Origin: Marinobacter sp. THAF197a
Lineage (GTDB): Bacteria; Pseudomonadota; Gammaproteobacteria; Pseudomonadales; Oleiphilaceae
Reading direction: 5' to 3'
DNA length: 64,000 nt
NCBI RefSeq assembly: GCF_009363275.1
Contig: NZ_CP045324.1
Coordinates: 1,116,001-1,180,000 of the forward strand
Positions 54,987-63,189 of this stretch are shown one piece after another (positions within the stretch are counted from its first letter, which is position 1; each line of letters starts with the position of its first letter). The position numbers and the translations under genes are program-made. The notes below the pieces were generated by a model. The model saw nothing but the letters and a program-made list of their open reading frames with translations. It did not search any database and was not told where the DNA came from.

Positions 54987-55751
54987 ATGATGGAATTCAA
55001 TAATGTGGCGGCCATTGTAACAGGCGGAGCGTCTGGGCTGGGCGAGGGCGCTGCGCGTGCGCTGGCGGCTGCCGGGTGCAAGGTGGCCATCCTGGATCTT
55101 CAGAAAGAACAGGGTGAGAAAGTGGCCGCAGACATCGGCGGGATCTTCCTTGAGTGCGATGTAAGCTCCGCACAAAGTGCCGAAGCGGCCATCAACGCTG
55201 CGCGGGAAGCCCATGGCCCCTGTGGTGTCGCAGTTAACTGCGCAGGCATTGCGCCGGCGGCGAAGATTCTGGGCCGGGAAGGTGTGATGCCGCTGGACAG
55301 CTTCAGCAAGGTGATCCAGGTCAACCTGATTGGCACCTTCAACATCCTGCGTCTTGCTGCGGCAGATATGGCCCAGCGCGAGCCGAACGCCGATGGCGAG
55401 CGAGGCGTGATCATCAATACTGCTTCTGTGGCCGCCTATGAGGGCCAGATCGGCCAGGCTGCCTACAGTGCCTCCAAGGGCGGGGTTGTGGCGTTAACTT
55501 TGCAATCCGCCCGCGAATTGGCCCGTGAAGGTATCCGCGTGAACACCATTGCTCCGGGCCTGTTTATGACCCCGATGATGGCCGGTATGCCGGAAGAAGT
55601 GCAGGACAGCCTGGCGGCGACACTGCCGTTCCCCAAGCGATTGGGTAAGCCGGAAGAGTTCGGCATGATGGTAGACCAGATGGTGCGCAACCCGATTTTG
55701 AACGGCGAAGTGATTCGCCTGGATTGCGCCCTGCGCATGGCGCCCAAGTGA
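54987..55751 (+). CDS. Short-chain dehydrogenase, 3-hydroxy-2-methylbutyryl-CoA dehydrogenase-like
   Basis: This 254-residue Rossmann-fold SDR has cofactor motif TGGASGLGEG, NCAG, catalytic Ser in INTASVAAYEG, and YSASK. PGLFMTPMMAGMPEEVQ matches type-2 (HSD17B10-like) hydroxyacyl-CoA dehydrogenases. In the isoleucine branch it would oxidise 3-hydroxy-2-methylbutyryl-CoA. It is divergent from liuR and followed by an acyl-CoA dehydrogenase and a thiolase gene, the other isoleucine steps. A second ATG follows directly; TAGGAG lies upstream. Confidence 0.9.
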   Translation: MMEFNNVAAIVTGGASGLGEGAARALAAAGCKVAILDLQKEQGEKVAADIGGIFLECDVSSAQSAEAAINAAREAHGPCGVAVNCAGIAPAAKILGREGVMPLDSFSKVIQVNLIGTFNILRLAAADMAQREPNADGERGVIINTASVAAYEGQIGQAAYSASKGGVVALTLQSARELAREGIRVNTIAPGLFMTPMMAGMPEEVQDSLAATLPFPKRLGKPEEFGMMVDQMVRNPILNGEVIRLDCALRMAPK

Positions 55752-55831
55752 ATTGACGCAAACCACCCGTCACAAGCGGGTTCAGGCAACAGGATTCGCC
55801 ACAAGCGAACAAATAACAACAGGTGAGTGAT

Positions 55832-56980
55832 ATGACCAACCACGTCGATCAAGAAGAATTGGCCATGTTTCGGGAGTCGGTGATCAAGGCTCTGGAAGCC
55901 GAGGTGAAACCGCACTACGAGGCCTGGGAGAAAAGCGGCATTGTGCCACGGGAGCTATGGAACACCCTGGGCAACGCCAGTTTACTGTGTGTCGACGTGC
56001 CGGAAGACTGCGGCGGCATTGGTGCGCCTTTCCAGTTTTCTGTGGTGGTGGGTGAAGAAATGGCCCGCATGGGGTTCGGGGCGTTGTCCACCAATGTGAT
56101 GGTGCACTCAGACATCGTGGCGCCTTACCTCAGCCACATCGGCAACGAGGCCCAGCGCCAGCAATGGTTGCCCAAAATGGTCTCCGGTGAAGCCGTCGGC
56201 GCCATCGCCATGACCGAACCCGGCGCTGGCAGCGACCTGCAGGCCATGCGCACCAGCGCGGTTAAAGACGGCGACGACTACATCCTCAATGGCTCCAAAA
56301 CCTTCATCACCAACGGCCAGCACGCCGACATGGTAATCGTCGCCGCCAAAACCGACCCGAAAGCCGGGGCCCGCGGCATCAGCCTGTTCCTGGTGGACAC
56401 TTCACTACCGGGCTTCAGCAAGGGCCGCAACCTGGACAAAATCGGCCAGCATTCTGGCGACACCTCCGAGCTGTTCTTCTCCGACATGCGTGTTCCCGCA
56501 TCCGCTTTGTTGGGCGAAGAAGGGCAGGGTTTCATGTACCTGATGCGCGAACTGCCCCGCGAACGCCTGGTGATCGGCGCCCTCGGCGTCGCTGCGGCCC
56601 GGGGCTCCCTGGATCTCACCATTGCCTACGCCCAGGAGCGGGAACTGTTCGGCCAGAAGCTCAGCCAGCTTCAGAACACCCGTTTCGAAATCGCCCGCAT
56701 GGAAACCGACTACCGCATCAACAAGGCGTTTGTTGATCAGTGCATCCGCGAATACGAAGACGGCAAGTTGGATGCGCCCACGGCGTCGATGGCCAAGTAC
56801 AGTGCCACGGAGATGCAGTGCCGGGTGGCCGATGGCTGTTTGCAGTTGTTTGGGGGCTACGGTTACACCACCGAGTATCCGATTTCCCGGAACTTTATCG
56901 ACGCTCGGGTTCAGAGGATTTACGGCGGTACTTCAGAGGTGATGAAAGAGATTATTGCCCGATCGGTGCTTGGGCGCTGA
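55832..56980 (+). CDS. Acyl-CoA dehydrogenase (branched/short-chain, catalytic Glu at the alternative position)
   Basis: This 382-residue FAD enzyme has AMTEPGAGSD, GSKTFITNGQHADM and FGGYGYTTEYPISRNFID. The usual Glu site reads YGGTSEVMKE, so the base is more likely E244 in LPRERLVIG, as in long-chain and isovaleryl-type enzymes. Between an SDR and a thiolase gene, it probably acts on 2-methylbutyryl-CoA. ATG at 55832 follows AGGTGA; a GTG three codons earlier is possible. Confidence 0.9.
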   Translation: MTNHVDQEELAMFRESVIKALEAEVKPHYEAWEKSGIVPRELWNTLGNASLLCVDVPEDCGGIGAPFQFSVVVGEEMARMGFGALSTNVMVHSDIVAPYLSHIGNEAQRQQWLPKMVSGEAVGAIAMTEPGAGSDLQAMRTSAVKDGDDYILNGSKTFITNGQHADMVIVAAKTDPKAGARGISLFLVDTSLPGFSKGRNLDKIGQHSGDTSELFFSDMRVPASALLGEEGQGFMYLMRELPRERLVIGALGVAAARGSLDLTIAYAQERELFGQKLSQLQNTRFEIARMETDYRINKAFVDQCIREYEDGKLDAPTASMAKYSATEMQCRVADGCLQLFGGYGYTTEYPISRNFIDARVQRIYGGTSEVMKEIIARSVLGR

Positions 56981-57000
56981 CTTCTTTGGTTGGTTTTGAG

Positions 57001-57399
57001 TTGGGCTCCAAGCCTTCCGGATGTGCGGGCGGGCTTGCGGGGTGGCTGTTGGATTTTTTTTGGAAAAACAACTCGCTTCGCTCAGACATCTTTTTCCGGC
57101 AAAAAATCCAACAACCACCCCGCGCCGACGGGCATTGGCGCGTATTCGCTTGGTAACAGCAACTGAAATTTTGTGCTTAGAAAGGAAAACGATCGATTCG
57201 GTGCAACGCTCACGCGTACTTGAGGGTGCTTCCGTTGCTTTTCTCCCTTGGTATTCCTGTACTGCCCGTCGGTAGGGGGGTGTGGGGTATTTTTCTGGCA
57301 GGGAAAAAGATGTCTGAGCGAAGCGAGTTGTTTTTCCCAGAAGAAAAATACCCCACACCCCGCGTACCCGCCCGCACAACAGGAAGGCTGGGAGCCCAA
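57001..57399 (+). mobile_element. MITE-like 399-bp element, copy 1
   Basis: Terminal inverted repeats are TTGGGCTCCAAGCCTTCC (57001-57018) and GGAAGGCTGGGAGCCCAA (57382-57399). Inside are two long hairpins: 57037-57123 with arms starting GCGGGGTGG, and 57278-57360 with arms starting GGGTGTGGGG. Their centres carry the same motif in opposite orientation (CAACTCGCTTCGCTCAGACA and its complement). No transposase or credible ORF is inside. The remaining bases of the 56981-57479 gap are plain flank. Confidence 0.8.
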
Positions 57400-57479
57400 A
57401 CCATCAGGCTAGAAACCCAAATAAGACCGATCAACAAAACCAGAACACCAATCAGATTCCGTTGAAGGAGAACAAAGCC

Positions 57480-58658
57480 ATGAACAACGATATCGTAATA
57501 GCAGGCTCCGCCAGAACCCCGATGGGCGGGATGATGGGCTCTTTGAGCTCGGTGCGCTCCCCGGAGCTGGGTGCCGTTTCCATCAAGGCCGCCATTGAAC
57601 GCGCAGGATTGCAACCGGCAGACATTCAGGAAATCATCATGGGCTGCGTACTGCCCGCCGGCCTTGGTCAGGCACCGGCGCGGCAGGCATCCCGCGCCGC
57701 CGGTATTCCGGACAGCAGTGGCTGCACCACCATCAACAAAATGTGCGGCTCCGGCATGCAAGCCGTCATCATGGCCCACGACCAGATCAAAGCCGGCACC
57801 AACAACATCATGATCGCCGGCGGCATGGAAAACATGAGCCAGGCACCGTACCTGCTCCCCAAAGCCCGCGCCGGCATGCGCATGGGCCACGGCCAGGTGA
57901 TGGACAGCATGTTCCTTGATGGCCTCGAAGACGCCTACGAAGGCGGGCTGATGGGCGTGTTTGCCCAGCGCACCGCTGATAAATTCAACATCACCCGTCA
58001 GGCCATGGACGAGTTCGCCATCGGCTCTCTGCAAAAAGCCCTGACGGCGATCCAGAATGGCTGGTTCCGGGATGAAATTACTCCGGTGACCGTTGCCGGC
58101 CGCGGTGGTTATACCGAAGTCGACACCGACGAACAACCCGGTAACGCCAAACCCGAAAAGATCCCGCAACTGAAACCGGCCTTTGCCAAAGACGGCTCGG
58201 TAACCGCCGCCAACTCCAGCTCTATCAGCGACGGTGCCTCTGCCCTGGTGCTGACTTCAGCGGTTGAAGCAGATGCCCGAGGCCTTGTTCCACAAGCCAG
58301 AATCGTGGCCCACGCCACCCATGCCCGCTTGCCGGCAGAGTTCACACTGGCCCCGATTGGCTCCATCGAAAAAGTGCTTAAGAAAGCCGGTTGGACGTTG
58401 GATGATGTCGACCTGTTCGAAATCAATGAAGCCTTCGCGGTGGTCACCCTGGCCGCCATCAACGAATTGAAATTGCCAGCGGAGAAAGTCAACGTGCACG
58501 GCGGCGCCTGCGCCCTGGGCCATCCCATTGGCTCCTCCGGTTCCCGGATCATCATTACCCTGATCAATGCCCTCAAACAGCGTGGTCTTAAGCGTGGTGT
58601 TGCATCGCTGTGCATTGGCGGTGGTGAGGCTACGGCGGTAGCCATCGAGGTGGTCTGA
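57480..58658 (+). CDS. Acetyl-CoA C-acyltransferase (thiolase)
   Basis: This 392-residue thiolase has active-site C89 in NKMCGSGMQAV, ALGHPIGSSG with the catalytic His, and the second cysteine in SLCIGGGEATA. In this group it would cleave 2-methylacetoacetyl-CoA to acetyl-CoA and propionyl-CoA (isoleucine) or act on acetoacetyl-CoA. AAGGAG lies before the ATG at 57480; a TTG start at 57462 is weaker. It is flanked on both sides by the repeat element. Confidence 0.93.
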   Translation: MNNDIVIAGSARTPMGGMMGSLSSVRSPELGAVSIKAAIERAGLQPADIQEIIMGCVLPAGLGQAPARQASRAAGIPDSSGCTTINKMCGSGMQAVIMAHDQIKAGTNNIMIAGGMENMSQAPYLLPKARAGMRMGHGQVMDSMFLDGLEDAYEGGLMGVFAQRTADKFNITRQAMDEFAIGSLQKALTAIQNGWFRDEITPVTVAGRGGYTEVDTDEQPGNAKPEKIPQLKPAFAKDGSVTAANSSSISDGASALVLTSAVEADARGLVPQARIVAHATHARLPAEFTLAPIGSIEKVLKKAGWTLDDVDLFEINEAFAVVTLAAINELKLPAEKVNVHGGACALGHPIGSSGSRIIITLINALKQRGLKRGVASLCIGGGEATAVAIEVV

Positions 58659-58695
58659 GTTCTGCTCTGAGCCCTCTGACTGGGTGGCGGGGGGC

Positions 58696-59093
58696 TTGGG
58701 CTCCTAGCCTTCCCGGTTTGCGGGCGGGCTTGCGGGGTGGCTGTTGGATTTTTTTGGAAAAACAACTCGCTTCGCTCAGACATCTTTTTCCGGCAAAAAA
58801 TCCAACAACCACCCCGCGCCGACGGGCATTGGCGGGCATCCGCTTGATAAAAGCACTTGTCGTTTTTGCACTCAGGAAGGGAAAGGCGCGATTCGGTAAA
58901 ACGGTCACGCGCGCTTCGGGATATTGTCTTTGCTTTTACCCTTGGTATTCCTGTGCTGCACGTCGGTAGGGGGGTATGGGGTATTTTTCTGGCAGGGAAA
59001 AAGATGTCTGAGCGAAGCGAGTTGTTTTTCCCAGAAGAAAAATACCCCATACCCCGCGTACCCGCCCCCACAACCCGAAGGCTAGGAGCCCAA
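58696..59093 (+). mobile_element. MITE-like 398-bp element, copy 2
   Basis: Terminal repeats are TTGGGCTCCTAGCCTTCC (58696-58713) and CGAAGGCTAGGAGCCCAA (59076-59093). Orientation and internal order match copy 1: GCGGGGTGG-type hairpin, a linker beginning after CCGACGGGCATTGG, then CTTGGTATTCCTG and the GGTATGGGG-type hairpin. Linkers differ in many bases while hairpins and ends are conserved. Confidence 0.8.
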
Positions 59094-59207
59094 GGCCGAA
59101 GTCCAGGAACAAAGAACCAAGAGCGCGTTGACCCCAGTCATGAACCTGAACGGCTGATTTGTTAGGCTTCCGTGCAAATAAGTCAGACCACGGGGAGCCA
59201 GTCACAG

Positions 59208-60542
59208 GTGACCAAACGCCACGAGTTTATTGAAGAATCCCGAAAGCAATGGAGTTCAGAACCGGCCTTTGTGTTCTCCATGGCAGCGGCCGCCGTTGGC
59301 CTCGGGAACCTTTGGCGGTTTCCCTATATGGTTGGGGAAAACGGTGGTGGAGCCTTCGTGGTGGCTTACCTGCTGGCATTGGTGATTGTGGTCCTGCCCA
59401 TCATGATTCTGGAGGTAGCAGCCGGACGGTTGTCTGAGGGTAGTACCGTTCAGACCTTCCGCCAGGTCAACCGGTTTGGTGCCATCTACGGCTGGTTTGT
59501 GGTGCTGATCACCATGGCAATCACCAGCTACTATCTGGTAATTACTGGCTGGACGCTGGGCTATGCGGTGGACGCTGCCACGGATGACCTGCGTGTTTTC
59601 AGTGAATACAGTGCCGGCTACAACTCGCTATGGTACTTCCTGATCGTAACCGTACTGGCTGCCATCATCCTGGCTCGGGATGTGAAGGCGATTGAAGTCT
59701 TCTCGAAAATGTTGATGCCCGTGCTGCTGTTGGTGATGATCGGGCTGATGCTGTTTGCCTCGACGACGCCGGGATGGGAGCAAACCAAATCTTTTTTCTT
59801 TGACGTGGACTGGAGCCGGCTTGCAGACGGTCGTCTGTGGGCGTTTGCCTTTGGCCAGGCGTTCTACACCCTCGCCATCGGGCAGGGATATCTGGTCACC
59901 TACGGCAGTTTTATCCCCCGCAAAACCCACGTGCCCCGGGCTTGCCTGGTCGTTGCCGGTACTGAGACCAGCGTTGCCTTGCTGGCGGGGTGGATGATCT
60001 TCCCATTTGTGTTCAGTCTGGGCATGGAGCCTACCGAAGGCAGCCAGCTGGCGTTTGTCACCATGCCGCAGGTGTTTGAGGATATGCGTGGTGGTTACTG
60101 GGTTGGCGTGCTTTTCTTCGCATTATTCTTCATGGCCGCATTTAGCTCCAGCCTGGCGGGCCTGAAGGTGATGATTGCCGCAGTGGCGGAGGAGTTTCGC
60201 CTCAGTAATGCGGTGGCTGTCAGTATCGTCACCGTGGTGATGCTGGTGCTCGGTACCGCATCGGCATTGAGCTTCACACCCCTGGAATGGACCATCGCCG
60301 GTGAGCCAGTGCTGGATGTGATCGACCGGGTGGCCGGTGGCAATGTGATTATCTTCTCTGGAGTATTCGGAGCCGCCTTGTTCTGCTGGTTTATACCCCC
60401 GCAGCGAATCCGGACCGTTCTGGGCACCGAGAGCCGTTGGTGGGAATGGCGGATTTACCTGGTCGGTCGGTTTCTGCCCGTGCTGGTGCTGCTCTGGATT
60501 GTAGTCACCTACGCGCTCAGCCAGCTTGGGTTTGGCTCGTAG
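59208..60542 (+). CDS. Sodium-dependent transporter, SNF/NSS family
   Basis: This 444-residue LeuT-fold symporter has FVFSMAAAAVGLGNLWRFPYMVGENGGGAF, the helix 1 Na+/substrate site of the neurotransmitter:sodium symporter family, and eleven to twelve helices. It probably takes up an amino acid. The start is uncertain. I use GTG at 59208 with GGGGAG about 10 bases upstream; a GTG at 59172 would add 12 residues and has a weaker site. It sits between repeat copies 2 and 3 and has no operon partner. Confidence 0.88.
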   Translation: MTKRHEFIEESRKQWSSEPAFVFSMAAAAVGLGNLWRFPYMVGENGGGAFVVAYLLALVIVVLPIMILEVAAGRLSEGSTVQTFRQVNRFGAIYGWFVVLITMAITSYYLVITGWTLGYAVDAATDDLRVFSEYSAGYNSLWYFLIVTVLAAIILARDVKAIEVFSKMLMPVLLLVMIGLMLFASTTPGWEQTKSFFFDVDWSRLADGRLWAFAFGQAFYTLAIGQGYLVTYGSFIPRKTHVPRACLVVAGTETSVALLAGWMIFPFVFSLGMEPTEGSQLAFVTMPQVFEDMRGGYWVGVLFFALFFMAAFSSSLAGLKVMIAAVAEEFRLSNAVAVSIVTVVMLVLGTASALSFTPLEWTIAGEPVLDVIDRVAGGNVIIFSGVFGAALFCWFIPPQRIRTVLGTESRWWEWRIYLVGRFLPVLVLLWIVVTYALSQLGFGS

Positions 60543-60570
60543 TCCACTTGCTGCGGAGGTGGGGGCTGGT

Positions 60571-60966
60571 TTGGGCTCCTAGCCTGCTGGTTGAGGGGCG
60601 GGTACGCGGGGTATGGGGTATTTTTCTTCTGGGAAAAACAACTCGCTTCGCTCAGACATCTTTTTCCCTGCCAGAAAAATACCCCATACCCCCCTACCGA
60701 CGTGCAACTCAGGAATACCAAGGGCAAAACGCAACGAAAGTGCCCTGAATTAATGACTAGCACTGGACCATATCGCTCGTTTTCGCTTCTAAGCGCAAAA
60801 ACCAATGCGGTCATCAAGCGGTTACCCGCCAATGCCCGTCGGCGCGGGGTGGTTGTTGGGTTTTTTGCCGGAAAAAGATGTTTGAGCGAAGCGAGTTGTT
60901 TTTCCAAAAAAAATCCAACAGCCGCCCCGCAAGCCCGCCCGCACAGCTGGAAGGCTAGGAGCCCAA
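60571..60966 (-). mobile_element. MITE-like 396-bp element, copy 3 (inverted)
   Basis: Terminal repeats are TTGGGCTCCTAGCCTGCT (60571-60588) and GGAAGGCTAGGAGCCCAA (60949-60966). The internal order is reversed relative to copies 1 and 2, so the whole element is inverted. The GGTATGGGG-type hairpin comes first, then CAGGAATACCAAGG, a diverged linker, CCAATGCCCGTCGG and the GCGGGGTGG-type hairpin. It fills nearly all of the 60543-60987 gap. Confidence 0.8.
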
Positions 60967-60987
60967 GCCAGAAACCCAAGCGCAAAC

Positions 60988-62886
60988 CTAAGAAGCCCGA
61001 AACTGCCGAGCATCCAACTTGAGCTTGCCCAGGCGGGAGTTGAGGGTCGTCGGTTTGATGCCTAGCAGTGCCGCTGCTCCGTCATCACCGAATATGCGCC
61101 CGCCAGTCATTTTCAGCGCCTTGATCAGGTTCTGTTTCTCCAGCTCCTTCAGATCAGCCTCGGTTAACAGCTCACTGTCGTAATGACGCGATGGCGTTGA
61201 GTTCGCTGCGGCATGCGCAGAAGGTTCGACACCCGGAAGGTCCAGGTCCAGGCGGCCAACGGCGGTAATCACCTGGCGTTCGATCACGTTTTCCAGTTCC
61301 CGAACGTTGCCCGGCCAGTGGTAGGCCTTGAGGGTACTCACATCTCGTTCTGTCAGAACCAGCGGTGGCCGGTTGAACTTCTGACACGCCCGGTTCAGGA
61401 ACTCCTGGGCCAGCATCGGGATGTCTTCAAGTCTCCTGCGCAGGGGGATGGACTCGATGGGGAAGACGTTGAGGCGAAAATACAGGTCTTCCCGGAAGGT
61501 TTTCTCCTGCACCTCCGTTTTTAACTCCCGGTTGGTGGCCGCTATTACCCTTACATCGACGGCGCGAGTCTTGTTCTCACCCACGCGTTCGAACTGCTGA
61601 TCCTGAAGCACCCGCAACAGCTTGCCCTGCAATTCCAAAGGGATTTCACCCACTTCATCCAGAAACAGGGTGCCGCCGTCGGCCAGTTCGAATCGGCCGA
61701 TTCTGTCGTTCACGGCGCCAGTGAAGGCGCCTTTGATGTGGCCGAAGAACTCGCTCTCAAACAGGTCTTTTGGAATCGCGGCGCAGTTTACCCGGATCAA
61801 CGGGCGGTCGCGTCGGGTGCTGGCCTGGTGGATGGCGCGGGCAATCAACTCCTTGCCGGTGCCGGATTCGCCGGTGATCAGAACGTTGGCGTCTGTCGGA
61901 GCCACCATGCCGATGCGCCGCACGATGGCCTTGATGGCGTCGCTCTGGCCGAGGATTTCGTGGAAGTGGAACTCCGCGCTGAGTTCTTCCTGTAGGTAGG
62001 CATTTTCCATTTCCAGCCGGCGTTTCAGGCTCTCTACTTCTTCCAGTGCTGACTGCAGTTCCTTCTGGGCTTGCAGTCTGGCGGAGATGTCCCGGAACAC
62101 CACAACCGCACCCACCGGGTGGCCGTTGTCCATGATCGGGGTGCTGGTGTACTCCACCGGAAACCCGGTGCCGTCTTTGCGCCAGAACCAGTCGTCGCCA
62201 ACGCGCTTGATGCTGCCATCCCGGAAAGCGCCGTAGATGGGGCATTCTTTCAGTGGGAACAGGCTGCCGTCTTCGTGGGAGTGATGCACAACACGGTGTA
62301 TCACGCGCCCCATGAGTTCATCCATGCGCCAGCCCAGCATGCGCTCGGCGGCGGGATTGGCGAAGGTGGTGCGGCCTTCGGCGTCCACCCCGTAAATGCC
62401 TTCGCCAACGGCGTGGAGAATCAGCTGGTTCTCCCGCTCCATATCCTTGAACAGCTCTTCCACTCGTCGCCACTCCAGCAGGCCACCCCGGTGGTAGTGA
62501 TTGGCTTCGTGGCGTTCGCGCAGGGTTCTCAATTGTCGCCGATCACGCAGGAGCAGTAGCAGGGTTTGCGCTTCTGCCTCGCCCACGCAGGAAGAAGAAA
62601 TTTCCAGTTCAACCGTGTGGCCATCCCGGTGTTTCAGGTGGAAATCACGGCTCCAGCTGTGGCTGCGGAACAGGGTTTCTTCGGTGAAATTGATCAGCTG
62701 GGGCCGCTGGTCAGCAAACAGCTGGGTACATGCCATGTTGGCAATGGATTGTCGGTCGGTGCCGGCCATTCGTGCCATGGCGCTGTTGGCGGAGAGGATC
62801 AGGTCCTGGCCCGCATCTACCAGAAGGGCAGCCTCTGGCAGGTGGTTGATCCATTGGTGTGTTTCCATGCGTTCGGGCTGGTTCAT
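60988..62886 (-). CDS. PAS-containing sigma-54-dependent transcriptional activator
   Basis: This 632-residue activator has a PAS-like domain (about 8-115) and a second PAS (about 152-275; YGVDAEGRTTFANPAAERMLGW, GDDWFWRKDGTGFPVEY), a coiled coil (275-305), and an AAA+ domain (about 310-545). Walker A GESGTGKE is at 339-346, GAFTGA at 386-391 and Walker B GGTLFLDE at 404-411. A Fis-type helix-turn-helix ends the protein (GDDGAAALLGIKPTTLNSRL). It lacks a phospho-receiver, so it senses a ligand or redox state directly. Divergent to a binding-protein gene with a sigma-54 promoter, its likely target. Confidence 0.95.
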   Translation of the reverse strand: MNQPERMETHQWINHLPEAALLVDAGQDLILSANSAMARMAGTDRQSIANMACTQLFADQRPQLINFTEETLFRSHSWSRDFHLKHRDGHTVELEISSSCVGEAEAQTLLLLLRDRRQLRTLRERHEANHYHRGGLLEWRRVEELFKDMERENQLILHAVGEGIYGVDAEGRTTFANPAAERMLGWRMDELMGRVIHRVVHHSHEDGSLFPLKECPIYGAFRDGSIKRVGDDWFWRKDGTGFPVEYTSTPIMDNGHPVGAVVVFRDISARLQAQKELQSALEEVESLKRRLEMENAYLQEELSAEFHFHEILGQSDAIKAIVRRIGMVAPTDANVLITGESGTGKELIARAIHQASTRRDRPLIRVNCAAIPKDLFESEFFGHIKGAFTGAVNDRIGRFELADGGTLFLDEVGEIPLELQGKLLRVLQDQQFERVGENKTRAVDVRVIAATNRELKTEVQEKTFREDLYFRLNVFPIESIPLRRRLEDIPMLAQEFLNRACQKFNRPPLVLTERDVSTLKAYHWPGNVRELENVIERQVITAVGRLDLDLPGVEPSAHAAANSTPSRHYDSELLTEADLKELEKQNLIKALKMTGGRIFGDDGAAALLGIKPTTLNSRLGKLKLDARQFRAS

Positions 62887-62936
62887 GCCGGGCCTCCGCT
62901 TGAGTGACGGTAAATGCCAAACAAAGCCTGTGCCAA

Positions 62937-62991
62937 CTACGAAAAATCGAAGCGCTCACTACGATAAATCGTGCATTGCGAAATTTCGTAG
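62937..62991. promoter_or_regulatory. Three repeat sites, likely activator binding sites (UAS)
   Basis: CTACGAAAAATCGAAG (62937-62952), CTACGATAAATCGTGC (62959-62974) and TTGCGAAATTTCGTAG (62976-62991) are related partial palindromes with CTACGA/TCGTAG half sites. They lie 70-120 bp upstream of the sigma-54 promoter, the normal distance for enhancer sites of the adjacent regulator. Confidence 0.65.
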
Positions 62992-63057
62992 TGCACCTGG
63001 TTAGCATGAGTTTGTATTAAGCCCCATAAAAACAATGAGGTAGAGGTTTTAATAAAG

Positions 63058-63075
63058 TTGGCACGAACCCCGCAA
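63058..63075 (+). promoter_or_regulatory. Sigma-54 promoter of the binding-protein gene
   Basis: TTGGCACGAACCCCGCAA: the -24 GG (63060-63061) and -12 GC (63072-63073) have the correct spacing, and YTGGCACG is a full consensus match; only the two T residues before GC are replaced by C. It lies 115 bp before the ATG. Confidence 0.75.
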
Positions 63076-63189
63076 TAGTCATCTCAGAACGTGCTGTTTG
63101 CCAAGGCCAAATCCTGGCCGGGCAGAACCAGAGTCTTAGTTGCACCGCAAGAGTGCAAAAAAACTATCTGAGAGTAGGGAGAGTGCACC

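Noticed and set aside
57021..60985. Several 80-150-residue open frames inside the three repeat elements, with similar translated stretches such as EKQLASLRHLFP
   Set aside because: They are translations of the same hairpin repeat in different frames and both strands, without ribosome sites or a conserved reading frame. They are best seen as repeat DNA, not genes.
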